Shown here one piece after another: positions 8,001 to 15,407 of a DNA stretch of 43,002 nt. Source of the stretch: Candidatus Saccharimonadota bacterium (GTDB lineage Bacteria; Patescibacteriota; Saccharimonadia; Saccharimonadales; Saccharimonadaceae); NCBI GenBank assembly GCA_024402895.1, contig JAKSSX010000006.1:1-43002 (forward strand). The letters are read 5' to 3'. Position numbers and translations under genes: made by a program. The number at the start of each line of letters is the position of its first letter. Within the stretch, counting starts at the first letter, position 1. Under the pieces are notes generated by a model. The model was not told the DNA's origin. It was given only the letters and a program-made list of their open reading frames with translations, and did no database searches.

Positions 8001-9136
8001 TTCAGTATGCGCTTATGGAAGGCTATCGCACTACTAATGGTCAGCCAAGGTATTCAGCTACTGCGACATCCTGTTCAACTATCGCAAAACGCCCAACGAT
8101 GAGCGTCGAATCCTCGAACGCATATAGCGCAACTTCGTTTACTACAAGTCTATACGCTAAGACATTTTATGATAAGAAATATATCTTCGGTTCCTGGAGC
8201 GAATATGGCGTGTTTGGCTCAATAAATACTTCGGATGGCAAGACTTTCGTTTCCGGTGCAGCGATTGGCTATGCTGCAAATCAGAATAATACCGTCCGCA
8301 ATACTACTCGCGACAATGAGGAATCATTATCGGTTGCTACTGGCACAACGAGTGGCAAAGTTTGCCAATTTACGACGCAAACTTTCGTTAATATAGTTAA
8401 TGGTGAATGTTCATCTAAGGATACAACTATCGGTAGAGATGCGATGAAGAATTATCGTGACGATATTCTTCGCCGCTATGATGAAATAAGCAACACTCGT
8501 AATAAAGTTGGTAGTAATCTTGATGCTATCGCAGCGGACTTAGAGAGTTATCGCTTAGACGATGGTGATACGAACAGCGTTATTGGCGTATATACGGAAG
8601 GCGATGCGTCACTAAGTACGGTGCCGGCAACCGCGGAAAATACGAATCATACAATTGTCTACAACGTTAATGGCACACTCACGATAAACGGCAACATCAA
8701 TGATGAACGTAATGTACCAAAGAAAGATCCTTCGGAAATGACAGGCGTAATTATTATTGCTGATCGCGTCTGGATTGATGCAAGTGTAGATTATATTAAT
8801 GCTGTCATTGTTACTCGCGAGAAGAACAACGCAGAGGTTAATACTTGCAAGACGAGCAACGGCGTCACAATGACTATTAATGGAGTCTCCGGCACGCTTA
8901 ATAGTAAAGTCTGCAATAAGACGCTCGTATTTGACGCTCCAGTATTTACGAGAAAAATTATTCTCAACCGTACTGCAGGAGCGAGTGATGGCAAGCAGGG
9001 CGCAGGTAGAGAGTCAATTAAGCGCGCAGAAATCTTTAATCTAAATATGGCGAATTACCTTTGGAGCTATAGCCAAATGACTACACATGGTCAGGCTGAA
9101 ACTACCTACATAAAAGAGCTTCCTCCAAGGTATTAA
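5066..9136 (+). CDS. Giant secreted protein of the pilus operon, candidate tip or adhesin subunit
   Basis: This is a 1356-residue exported protein. It has a classical signal peptide (MKKRLLFITVIALSISVIMG, with cleavage probably near GEAFA-A). The mature part is rich in Thr, Ser, Asn and Gly and alternates in a way typical of beta-sandwich surface proteins. About 15-20 scattered Cys could form disulphides. No repeat unit is obvious by eye. The C-terminal 200 residues look different: a helical segment (RRYDEISNTRNKVGSNLDAI), a beta-rich part with TLTINGNI and GVIIIADRVWID, and a terminal RAEIFNLNMANYLWSYSQM segment that looks like a conserved end module. It sits before four prepilin-like genes, so a pilus tip adhesin analogous to PilY1 is inferred. 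A purine-rich GGGAGAGGG Shine-Dalgarno lies inside the end of the previous gene. Confidence 0.65.
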   Translation: MKKRLLFITVIALSISVIMGGEAFAADKDKATCMNKANSMFKVNNASTKVYNNISDISPGNSLDAAGVEWACSGGTSRGITWLTDDNGYTNNGNGTYTIHANAFINRTGTTNMAIVGAVSYNWGQTIYATNVLICNSSKTKCDGAIGISYPSGWSNAYGNFTGSGQPSAAGYGNNYRTRDLLRATSDNTSGLNGWTKPQSIGRITIDGETLINNAGIDESPNDYGVITLKLFRGFNNGSSSYGWSTFQVLVEKKPDVSAINNKTRARTDVGNDGTVDHTDTTGFGTDSGTISYTTAKKSNSIQFDSILHAKVLSGNEHNATFTWSGLGSTSGTSASTTIAAKHGNGQYTPSDWSGSTYNYKKVSVNLDPGENDTKCSGINTPQSYSTTAGGSGTRTSQICIKLSRASARFSGTTTAAVIKNTGTDGGTSVNIPNNHVINLANSDDGSYKITFTHKVSRGNDGAGENVATYFEASRRDPSAKKSSTATWSPTDSNKKANTTALAEGGQTNVWTPSVSGTLKYGESRTFCSTMSYRAVQKTSDALTKATDSEYCITITRPKASCSINAAFKYGVSDGINVGTIGVRNFNSGATDFSWTTVNRDPLHTLAYNDRNIWAMPGDDIQFKYGACAGAFYAIEYTPTIVDNGTHYSTAGWLAVNAKGSDGSTGTRYFYGNNTTSDGYLFKDTANKYRNYTNYKNPVNFSGASLNAIRVDTPLPYATWTTGNFGTNLPTSGFLSHPANSEPVAEMFGNTNGNGKVKYTASPSTSGYDGTTANTYKVCKSADGEGCVLGRQDVGGVIVQQLTWNYHVVENSNVIGSAANHSATGMVRVPYNYYLQPFVRNESGVVYLGESGVMNPGVVVFPRENKYVHGGATYATTTKETHINVKVYNQQSGKVLAVSNSNTRLNKEGKTLNSGSETRLVDNSFLPNGMKFTILDDNTNQVGQKICTEIKIWPVDSHETGNRNAVRGAAENNSTDSNVQYALMEGYRTTNGQPRYSATATSCSTIAKRPTMSVESSNAYSATSFTTSLYAKTFYDKKYIFGSWSEYGVFGSINTSDGKTFVSGAAIGYAANQNNTVRNTTRDNEESLSVATGTTSGKVCQFTTQTFVNIVNGECSSKDTTIGRDAMKNYRDDILRRYDEISNTRNKVGSNLDAIAADLESYRLDDGDTNSVIGVYTEGDASLSTVPATAENTNHTIVYNVNGTLTINGNINDERNVPKKDPSEMTGVIIIADRVWIDASVDYINAVIVTREKNNAEVNTCKTSNGVTMTINGVSGTLNSKVCNKTLVFDAPVFTRKIILNRTAGASDGKQGAGRESIKRAEIFNLNMANYLWSYSQMTTHGQAETTYIKELPPRY

Positions 9137-9160
9137 AACGTGATTTTTCGCTTATGCTAA

Positions 9161-9168
9161 TGTATAAT
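9161..9168 (+). promoter_or_regulatory. -10 promoter of the first prepilin gene
   Basis: TATAAT (9163-9168), preceded by CGCTTATG, ends 6 nt before ATG 9175. The prepilins can thus be expressed separately from the 1356-residue protein. Confidence 0.6.
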
Positions 9169-9174
9169 AAAGAT

Positions 9175-10164
9175 ATGGGCATTGTTCCGGAGAAAGAGCT
9201 AAAAGGTTTTACTATTATTGAGGTAATGCTATTTTTGGCGCTCAGCGGCTTCCTTCTAGCAGGTATTCTTGCCGGAACCGGTTCAAGCATTGCTAACCAA
9301 CGTTACAAAGACGCCGTTCAGGATGCAACTGATGCTTTACGTAGTGCATTCGCGTTCGTTGCTGATACCCAGATTGAAACTCGTAGTAATGGCGAAGGTG
9401 CATGTGGTGGCACAGTTGATGGCTTTAATGATGTCTCTGCTGGCGACAATACGCTTCGTGGTCGCACATCTTGTGCTGTTTATGGCGCCGTAGTCATGAT
9501 TGATGGCCCACTTATTCAGACCACTACTGTTATTGGTCGCGATTATTTTGATTTCATTCGCGCAGCTTACGACGCATCGGTTTCTAATAGCTCAATCAGC
9601 AATGACTTAGCTACTGTTTTGAATCCGGCGAACGATCTAGAACTTTTGAAAGCTCTTCATGTTAATAATCTAGCTTATCATTGTCCTACGGCTGGCAGTT
9701 GTAAAGATGTTGCTGTTGCTGGTGGCGTAAAGCAACAGAAGTTAAAATGGGATACTTCCTTCAAAGCTCCTCGTGGCGAAGAGGATAATAAAAACGAAGA
9801 CCTGAAGCTTACTTTGTTAATTTATCGCTCGCCAGTTAATGGTTCTATTCGCACGATTTCAATGGATAGAGTTATTACTAATAATGACGGTTCTACTGTT
9901 GATTATAGTAATGAATCTAGTTTGTATAGCCTCTCTAGCCAGGGCATCTATCAATTCTTCGGTAAAAACCAAAATAACACTCCATATATGACTCAAAAGA
10001 ATATTTATCTTTGCGTTGATAGTAATGGTGCTGATAGCTATGCTGAGCACCGTAGAATTATCAAGATTGCGAAGAATGCTCACTCTCAGAGTGGTGTCAT
10101 TCTATTAGATATGGATGCTGAAGTATATGAAAACGGTCAAGAGGTATTATGCGACGACAAGTAA
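9175..10164 (+). CDS. Type IV prepilin-like protein 1
   Basis: The N-terminus carries a type III (prepilin) signal: a short leader ending KG followed by FTIIEVMLFLALSGFLLAGI, with the Glu at +5 expected for prepilin-peptidase cleavage and pilin assembly. The roughly 300-residue globular part has paired Cys (ACGG, TSCA, YHCPTAGSC, LCVD, VLCDD) and no close family that I can name. This is larger than typical major pilins (140-180 residues), which suggests a minor pilin or pseudopilin. ATG 9175 is preferred to the in-frame ATG 9154 because 9154 lies upstream of the -10 TATAAT, and 9175 follows that element by exactly 6 nt. It overlaps the next gene by 16 bp. Confidence 0.8.
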   Translation: MGIVPEKELKGFTIIEVMLFLALSGFLLAGILAGTGSSIANQRYKDAVQDATDALRSAFAFVADTQIETRSNGEGACGGTVDGFNDVSAGDNTLRGRTSCAVYGAVVMIDGPLIQTTTVIGRDYFDFIRAAYDASVSNSSISNDLATVLNPANDLELLKALHVNNLAYHCPTAGSCKDVAVAGGVKQQKLKWDTSFKAPRGEEDNKNEDLKLTLLIYRSPVNGSIRTISMDRVITNNDGSTVDYSNESSLYSLSSQGIYQFFGKNQNNTPYMTQKNIYLCVDSNGADSYAEHRRIIKIAKNAHSQSGVILLDMDAEVYENGQEVLCDDK

Positions 10165-11015
10165 AACATAAACGTGGCGATACTCTTATCGAAGTAATGC
10201 TTTCGATTTCTATTTTTGCGCTCGTTGCGATGATTACTATTAACATGATGAATGACGGCATTAATACTGCTCAGCGCACCCTTGAGGCAGAAATGGCTCG
10301 TAATGAAATCGATGCACAGGCAGAGGCATTGCGCTTCATTCACAACAGCTATGTTTCTGAACGCCAGGAATCCGAGTCGCAGAGCCAGTTCCGCAAGGTT
10401 TGGAGCAAGCTCATCTCGAATGCTTCTATTCCTAGCCTAACCGCTACGACCGCAGCAGATGTTGATCCAGGCGCGTCTTTCGATATTAATAATATGAATT
10501 CATGTGAAGAAGCATACCAGAACGGCGCACATTTGGAGCGTTTTAAGGCTTTTGTTCTTAATACACGCCTTATTGTTCCTGAATTTTCGACTAACTCGAA
10601 CTTTAGCTATCTTGGCTTAAAATATAGCGATAAAACTACTTCTAGTGAAGATAATCTAATGAATCACATGATTGTCTACTATAGCAAGGGCGGAACTAAA
10701 TCTGGCAAGTTTAGCGCCCCATCACTATATCCACGTATTATTTTTGGTAAGCTATCGGGCAATAATTTAGCTGGTCATAAGACCAATGATGACAATACTG
10801 CTCTCGATGAAGGTAGTGATATTTTTAACGATGTCGCTATGGCTGAAGGTATTTGGATTAATGCCGTCAGTAATATAGATAAGAATATTACTTCAAGTAA
10901 GGGCGCTGATTATTATGACTTTTATATCAGAACTTGCTGGCATGCTGCTGGCCGTCGCGTTCCTTCAACTATTACTACTGTTGTTCGCTTGTATAATCCG
11001 GAGGTTATGCAGTAA
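10149..11015 (+). CDS. Type IV prepilin-like protein 2
   Basis: A basic leader (MRRQVKHKRG) precedes DTLIEVMLSISIFALVAM, a prepilin-type cleavage site and helix with Glu at +5 but Asp instead of the usual Phe at +1. The substitution is tolerated in some minor pilins. The rest of the 288 residues is an Asn/Ser-rich globular domain that I do not recognise, with few Cys. A GAGG Shine-Dalgarno sits 5 nt before the ATG inside the preceding gene. The stop overlaps the next start as TAATG, so this is the middle of a translationally coupled minor-pilin cluster. Confidence 0.8.
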   Translation: MRRQVKHKRGDTLIEVMLSISIFALVAMITINMMNDGINTAQRTLEAEMARNEIDAQAEALRFIHNSYVSERQESESQSQFRKVWSKLISNASIPSLTATTAADVDPGASFDINNMNSCEEAYQNGAHLERFKAFVLNTRLIVPEFSTNSNFSYLGLKYSDKTTSSEDNLMNHMIVYYSKGGTKSGKFSAPSLYPRIIFGKLSGNNLAGHKTNDDNTALDEGSDIFNDVAMAEGIWINAVSNIDKNITSSKGADYYDFYIRTCWHAAGRRVPSTITTVVRLYNPEVMQ

Positions 11016-11992
11016 TGAAAAAGAAGGGCTTCACAATTATCGAGCTCATGCTCGCAATGGCATTCCTTGGTACGATGCTTGTTGGTATTGCATCGTTAAC
11101 TATGCGCATTACGAATATCTATCAAAAAGGTCTTTCTTTACGCAATATTAACTCGATTGGTCGCGAAATTATTTCTGATATTACGCGCACAACGAATGGA
11201 TCAAGGGTAAATATCGATATTAATCCAGAAGTACCAACTAATGGTCTCGTTACTCAATCCGACATTAGCCTCGCTCGTGCCGAATACTATATCTATACTG
11301 AAGAATTTGAGAATGGCGATAATCTCGCTGATGGCGGCCGTCAGATGGGTGGCGTATTCTGTACTGGTGATTTTAGCTACATTTGGAACACGGCAGACAA
11401 TCTTCGCAAGATTCGCGAAAACGGTGACGATAAGGTTAAGGATAAAAACATCAATTCTTCGAACGTTAATGAAATTCTCGCAAAAAATGTCTACGTTATT
11501 CACGCGAAAGATGGCTACGTCATTCCAAAGCTAGCTCGTTTCCAGGACAAGGAAAGGGAAGCGTGTACTCATACTGAGATGACTATAAATGGAAGCGTCC
11601 GCTATGTTCCATCTCAAGACAAGGATATTGCTCTTAAAGCAAAGAGCGCATACCTCTTCGATATTAGTGCTGAAGGTAGAAAGTTAGATGCCGTAACTGA
11701 GCTCATTGAGGATAATGAAGCTGACCTCGCGCTCTACGATTTCAAAGTATTTCCGGCAACTCAACACAATGCGACGAAACAGATTTTCTACTCTGGCATG
11801 TTTATTCTAGCTACATATCGCGGCGGCGTTAACATTAAGTCTAATGGCGATTTCTGTCAGGGCTCCGATAATGAAAATGGTCTCAGAGACAGTGATATTA
11901 CCTTGAATGATTTCGATTATTGCGCAGTAAATAAATTCAATTTTTCCGCCCGCGCAACTGGAGAAACTGGTATAAATAAATATGGAGAGTAA
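11015..11992 (+). CDS. Type IV prepilin-like protein 3
   Basis: The protein starts MKKKG followed by FTIIELMLAMAFLGTMLVGI, a textbook prepilin signal with Phe at +1 and Glu at +5. The 325-residue protein then has an extended N-terminal helix (through about residue 55) and a beta-rich globular domain with a handful of Cys. This resembles PilW-type minor pilins in size, though I cannot assign it to one family with confidence. Translation is coupled to the upstream gene through TAATG, and the 3' end abuts the next prepilin-like gene. Confidence 0.82.
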   Translation: MKKKGFTIIELMLAMAFLGTMLVGIASLTMRITNIYQKGLSLRNINSIGREIISDITRTTNGSRVNIDINPEVPTNGLVTQSDISLARAEYYIYTEEFENGDNLADGGRQMGGVFCTGDFSYIWNTADNLRKIRENGDDKVKDKNINSSNVNEILAKNVYVIHAKDGYVIPKLARFQDKEREACTHTEMTINGSVRYVPSQDKDIALKAKSAYLFDISAEGRKLDAVTELIEDNEADLALYDFKVFPATQHNATKQIFYSGMFILATYRGGVNIKSNGDFCQGSDNENGLRDSDITLNDFDYCAVNKFNFSARATGETGINKYGE

Positions 11993-11996
11993 TGAA

Positions 11997-13559
11997 ATGA
12001 AGACAAGAAAAGGTGCAGCCTCGATCTATATTGTAATTTTTACAACAACTTTGTTGGGCATTATTGCGCTTAGCTTTGTACGTATTATGCTTGCGGAATC
12101 TATGCGCACTACGAACTACAGTCTTTCTCAGTCCGCATATAACTCTGCGCTAGCTGGCGTTGAGGATGCGAAGATTGTCTTACTTCGTTACCAAAGCTGC
12201 TTGAACGATAACAGCTTCTCGACTGCTGGTGGTAAGAATAGCAACTGTAATGAATATATGGAAAAATTCAAAGACATGCAGACTGCTATGAATACCTCTA
12301 AAGACTGCAACACCGTGGGTTATTTGTTGCATGGCAACACGAGCAATGTCGAGACCGTAATTAGAACTAATAAAGATTACGATACTGGCACTATTGATCA
12401 GGCTTACACTTGCGTAAAAATTGCAGCTTACACCGAGGATTTCCTTGCGACGCTCAGTAGCAAGAATCCTACTAAGCTAATCCCATTACGCACTGATAGT
12501 CAGAGCGAGCATAACAGCGTTAACCGTATTCAGATTCAATGGTTCGACGATCAGAACTATACTGATATCTCAAATGAAGGTGTTATTAAGGATGAATATG
12601 CTGGTTTTTGGAAAAAGAATAACGGTAGCGACCTTACTGGCAGAATTACAACCAACAAAGGCAACTACTCAAAGAAAACTGCTGCGGATTTCGGCAGTTC
12701 ATTCACTGAAAAAACGATTGTTCCTCCAGTAGTTCAGGCTACCCTCATTCAGACTAATGAAACCTTCACGATGGAGCAATTCTACGCTAGCGCAGGTACT
12801 GACGTGAATAGTCAGACTAACCGTGGTACTTTGATGCTACGCCCATCAACTAATAATGCTCTCAAGAGTACTTATAACATTACTAATGATAATCATTCAA
12901 ACGTTTTACCAATGAACTCTTTGGCATATTCCGCAAATAAGAGCTTCAATACTCCAATGGATGTTGTTTGTAATCCAAACAGCTCGGAGTGGGGAACTTA
13001 CGCATGTTCAGCAGATATCTACTTACCGCAGCCAATTGGTGGCCTAAACCGTAACATGGCAACATCCTTTATGGTTGTTAACTTGCCATATGGCGGTCCT
13101 CAGACAGATATTTCTGTAAAGATGTTTAGCTGCGCAGATCCAACTGCAGCTTCGACTGCTATCATTGATAGCAAAGTTAACTGCCGTAACGTATACTTCG
13201 CAAACGTTCAGCCAATGATAGACTCGACTGGTCGCGCAAACGACTTGTTCCGTCGCGTTGAATCTCGCATTGAACTAGCTGATACAAACTTCCCAATCGC
13301 AAACTACGCTCTCGCAATGACTGATCCAAACAATACTACTGGTATCGTAAAAGATTTCTACACTACCTACGGCTGTAACTACTCTAGCTCAGAGTTCAGT
13401 ACTCAGAAGAAAGAGATTGTTAACGTTAACGGCAAGCAGCAGAGCGAATTGAACTCGACTGTGAACGTCGCCGATGGTCTTTCGGGTGTTAACCAGAAAG
13501 TCTGTCCTGATGTAGACAAGAACAGTAGCTTGACTCCTGGAAAAGGTAACGGCGAATAA
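11997..13559 (+). CDS. PilX-like pilus assembly protein
   Basis: A short basic N-terminus (MKTRKG) leads into AASIYIVIFTTTLLGIIALS, a prepilin-like hydrophobic helix that lacks the canonical Phe and the +5 Glu. This is the pattern of PilX/GspK-type N-termini. The segment LSQSAYNSALAGVEDAK near residue 50 matches the 'A..Ay.aAlAGve.A' motif common in PilX N-terminal domains. The remaining residues (520 in all from this start) form an Asn/Ser/Thr-rich domain with Cys pairs. The upstream ATG 11982 is also in frame. I prefer 11997 because GGAG lies 9 nt before it. It is the last gene of the operon, 5 nt before a terminator. Confidence 0.75.
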   Translation: MKTRKGAASIYIVIFTTTLLGIIALSFVRIMLAESMRTTNYSLSQSAYNSALAGVEDAKIVLLRYQSCLNDNSFSTAGGKNSNCNEYMEKFKDMQTAMNTSKDCNTVGYLLHGNTSNVETVIRTNKDYDTGTIDQAYTCVKIAAYTEDFLATLSSKNPTKLIPLRTDSQSEHNSVNRIQIQWFDDQNYTDISNEGVIKDEYAGFWKKNNGSDLTGRITTNKGNYSKKTAADFGSSFTEKTIVPPVVQATLIQTNETFTMEQFYASAGTDVNSQTNRGTLMLRPSTNNALKSTYNITNDNHSNVLPMNSLAYSANKSFNTPMDVVCNPNSSEWGTYACSADIYLPQPIGGLNRNMATSFMVVNLPYGGPQTDISVKMFSCADPTAASTAIIDSKVNCRNVYFANVQPMIDSTGRANDLFRRVESRIELADTNFPIANYALAMTDPNNTTGIVKDFYTTYGCNYSSSEFSTQKKEIVNVNGKQQSELNSTVNVADGLSGVNQKVCPDVDKNSSLTPGKGNGE

Positions 13560-13560
13560 A

Positions 13561-13584
13561 AAATGACCCTTCGGGGTCTTTTTT
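13561..13584. terminator. Bidirectional terminator between pilus operon and tRNA-Leu
   Basis: GACCC-TTCG-GGGTC forms a UUCG-capped hairpin with six T on the plus side and a matching A-run on the other. It can therefore end both the pilus operon and the opposing tRNA-Leu transcript, whose 3' end is at 13587. Confidence 0.85.
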
Positions 13585-13586
13585 AT

Positions 13587-13671
13587 TGGTGCCCGCGACT
13601 AGACTCGAACTAGCACATCCGAAGACACTAGCACCTGAAGCTAGCGCGTCTACCAATTCCGCCACGCGGGC
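13587..13671 (-). tRNA. tRNA-Leu(CAG)
   Basis: The acceptor stem GCCCGCG/CGCGGGC is intact and the 3' CCA is encoded. The D-arm is GGCGGAATTGGTAGACGC. The anticodon stem-loop CTAGC-TTCAGGT-GCTAG gives anticodon CAG. A long variable arm of the class II type (TGTCTTCGGATGTG) is present, followed by the T-arm with GTTCGAGTC. At 85 nt it is a class II leucine tRNA reading CUG. A divergent TGCTATAAT promoter lies 9 nt upstream of its 5' end. Confidence 0.95.
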
Positions 13672-13679
13672 ATACGCTA

Positions 13680-13700
13680 ATTATAGCATGATGCTATAAT
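13680..13700. promoter_or_regulatory. Palindromic divergent promoter: tRNA-Leu and GT-C gene
   Basis: Two identical extended -10 elements TGCTATAAT are arranged as a perfect 10-bp inverted repeat around a single base. The right copy ends 6 nt before ATG 13707. The left copy ends 8 nt before the tRNA 5' end. Each would use the other's territory as its upstream region. Confidence 0.7.
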
Positions 13701-13706
13701 AGGGTA

Positions 13707-15266
13707 ATGAGTAGATATCTTAGCTCGGTCTGGTCATTTATTCAGGCTCGCAAGCGTATTATTTGCATTATAGCCCCGGCTCTTCTGGGTCTACTTTTTA
13801 TGATTCTTTGCATCGTTCAACTTCAGCAGTCGATTTGGTTCGACGAGTCATATAGTGCATATTTAACTCGCTTCGAATATCCAAAAATTTGGGAGCTAAC
13901 TTCTCGCGACGTTCATCCACCACTCTACTATTTTGCGCTCAAAACTTGGGCTCATTTCTTTGGTCATACTGATTTTGCGATGCGCATGCTATCTGTGGTA
14001 TTTGGCGCAGTTGCAATTCTTTTCGCATTCCTTTGGATTAAGTATAAATACGGTGCGACATCAGCGGTTTTAGCAACTACTTTGCTTGCTATCTCTCCGT
14101 CGATTGTCCGCTATGGCCAGGAGATGCGCATGTATACGATGGTCCTTGCTATCGTATTTGCAGCAACTTACGTTCTTCAGCTCGCCATAGATAATGGCAA
14201 AAAACGCTGGTGGATTTTGTATGCAATCTTGCTTGCAGCTGGCATGTGGACGCATTATTTCTGTGCATTCGCATGGATCGCACATCTCGCGTATCTTGTT
14301 TCTGTTTATCATAAGAAAATCTTTCAGAAGCGTATCGTTCTAACCTATGTCGGTGCAGTCGCGCTCTTTCTTCCTTGGGCGCCAAGCCTAATCATGCAAA
14401 CCGGGGCAGTGCAAAGCGGTTTCTGGATTCCTGAAATGACGGCACAAACTGTGCTGGATTATTGGACTGAGTCGGTCGCTTACGAAAGCTCATGGGATTT
14501 GAAAAACTGGTTGCTAATGCTAACTATTATCGCGACAATTTACATCATTTCTTTGATCGTGAAGTATCGCACGAAGATGAAATTATTGCTATATATCATG
14601 CTAATTCCGCTCGCGATACTCATTACTGTTTCGATGCCTCCGCTCGAATCGATGTTTATTCCGCGCTACATTTTGTTTGCAATTGCTGCGATTGCGCTCG
14701 TAGCTGGCGTAGCTCTCTCATATTATATTCGCGAGCCATTAACTAAGCGTTTTTCGCAGAAGCGCCTGAAACGTCGTGTTATTTCTGCGTCATTTGCTAC
14801 TTTAGTTCTATTTGGCGCCAGTATCAGCGGCTTAGTGTCTGTATATTCGAAAGGGAATTATAATTTTAGTACGCTTACTAAATCGGCAAGTAAAGATCTC
14901 TTTGAGACTATTGTTACTTTGGATGGCGATCAGAATCTTCCGATTATTAGCGCGTCGGAATGGCTATATTTCGACTTGGCATTCTATGAAACAAAAGAAA
15001 CCCCAGTCTATTTTATGAATGAAGTTGTCGATTATAAATATGGCTCGCAATATCCGCTACGTGATACTAAGGTGGGTCGTATTGACGATTTGGATAAGTT
15101 TATTTCGAAGCGCGATTCATTCTGGTATATTACAACAATCGATAAAGAAACTAATGAGCCTGCTACAAAATTCCCACGCAAAGATTGGTCTGTTCTTCAA
15201 TATTCGGCCGTCAATTTCAATGAGTTTAGTGACACCTACGCCATCGTAAAGATGGTTAAACAGTGA
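13707..15266 (+). CDS. GT-C fold glycosyltransferase (PMT/ArnT-like)
   Basis: This integral membrane glycosyltransferase is predicted to move a sugar from a polyprenyl-phosphate donor to an extracytoplasmic acceptor. The 519 residues contain about ten TM helices. After the first helix comes the conserved loop WFDESYSAYL with the DE catalytic pair, followed by SRDVHPPLYYFALK, the second signature of the GT39/GT83-like group. The C-terminal 130 residues are a small external domain. The start is set by the extended -10 exactly 6 nt upstream. The acceptor is unknown. Glycosylation of surface or pilus proteins is possible because the pilus operon is next door, but they are separated by a terminator. 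Its TGA stop is part of the tRNA-Pro promoter. Confidence 0.82.
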   Translation: MSRYLSSVWSFIQARKRIICIIAPALLGLLFMILCIVQLQQSIWFDESYSAYLTRFEYPKIWELTSRDVHPPLYYFALKTWAHFFGHTDFAMRMLSVVFGAVAILFAFLWIKYKYGATSAVLATTLLAISPSIVRYGQEMRMYTMVLAIVFAATYVLQLAIDNGKKRWWILYAILLAAGMWTHYFCAFAWIAHLAYLVSVYHKKIFQKRIVLTYVGAVALFLPWAPSLIMQTGAVQSGFWIPEMTAQTVLDYWTESVAYESSWDLKNWLLMLTIIATIYIISLIVKYRTKMKLLLYIMLIPLAILITVSMPPLESMFIPRYILFAIAAIALVAGVALSYYIREPLTKRFSQKRLKRRVISASFATLVLFGASISGLVSVYSKGNYNFSTLTKSASKDLFETIVTLDGDQNLPIISASEWLYFDLAFYETKETPVYFMNEVVDYKYGSQYPLRDTKVGRIDDLDKFISKRDSFWYITTIDKETNEPATKFPRKDWSVLQYSAVNFNEFSDTYAIVKMVKQ

Positions 15267-15272
15267 TATAAT
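15264..15272 (+). promoter_or_regulatory. Extended -10 promoter of tRNA-Pro
   Basis: TGA-TATAAT, with the TGA being the stop codon of the upstream glycosyltransferase. It ends 12 nt before the mature tRNA 5' end. Confidence 0.65.
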
Positions 15273-15284
15273 ACGCCCTAGAGT

Positions 15285-15360
15285 CGGGGCGTAGCGCAGC
15301 TGGTAGCGCGCGCGGTTCGGGACTGCGAGGTCGCCCGTTCGAATCGGGTCGCCCCGACCA
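15285..15360 (+). tRNA. tRNA-Pro(CGG)
   Basis: The acceptor stem CGGGGCG/CGCCCCG is intact, with discriminator A and an encoded CCA. The D-arm is GCGCAGCTGGTAGCGC. The anticodon stem CGCGG/CTGCG closes loop TTCGGGA, giving anticodon CGG. The T-arm is CCCGTTCGAATCGGG. Length is 76 nt. A C1 start with G72 is usual for bacterial tRNA-Pro. Confidence 0.96.
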
Positions 15361-15379
15361 TTACGAAGCATAAAAATAA

Positions 15380-15407
15380 GCCGCATCAGTTAAGATGCGG
15401 CCTTTTT
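15380..15407. terminator. Bidirectional terminator after tRNA-Pro
   Basis: A perfect 8-bp GC-rich stem (GCCGCATC/GATGCGGC) with a 6-nt loop has T5 on the right. On the other strand it is followed by TTATTTTT, so it also ends the opposing gene whose stop codon is at 15407-15409. Confidence 0.85.

Noticed and set aside
9154-9174. Longer start of prepilin 1 at ATG 9154
   Set aside because: It would lie upstream of and across the TATAAT promoter. The leader residues it adds (MLMYNKD) are unlike a prepilin signal, and ATG 9175 fits the 6-nt spacing.
15117-15386. Minus-strand frame containing GRGDPIRTGDLAVPN, which resembles annotated hypothetical proteins
   Set aside because: This is the antisense translation of the tRNA-Pro gene and the glycosyltransferase 3' end. 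The RTGDLAVPN type of peptide is a well-known artefact of tRNA antisense ORFs.
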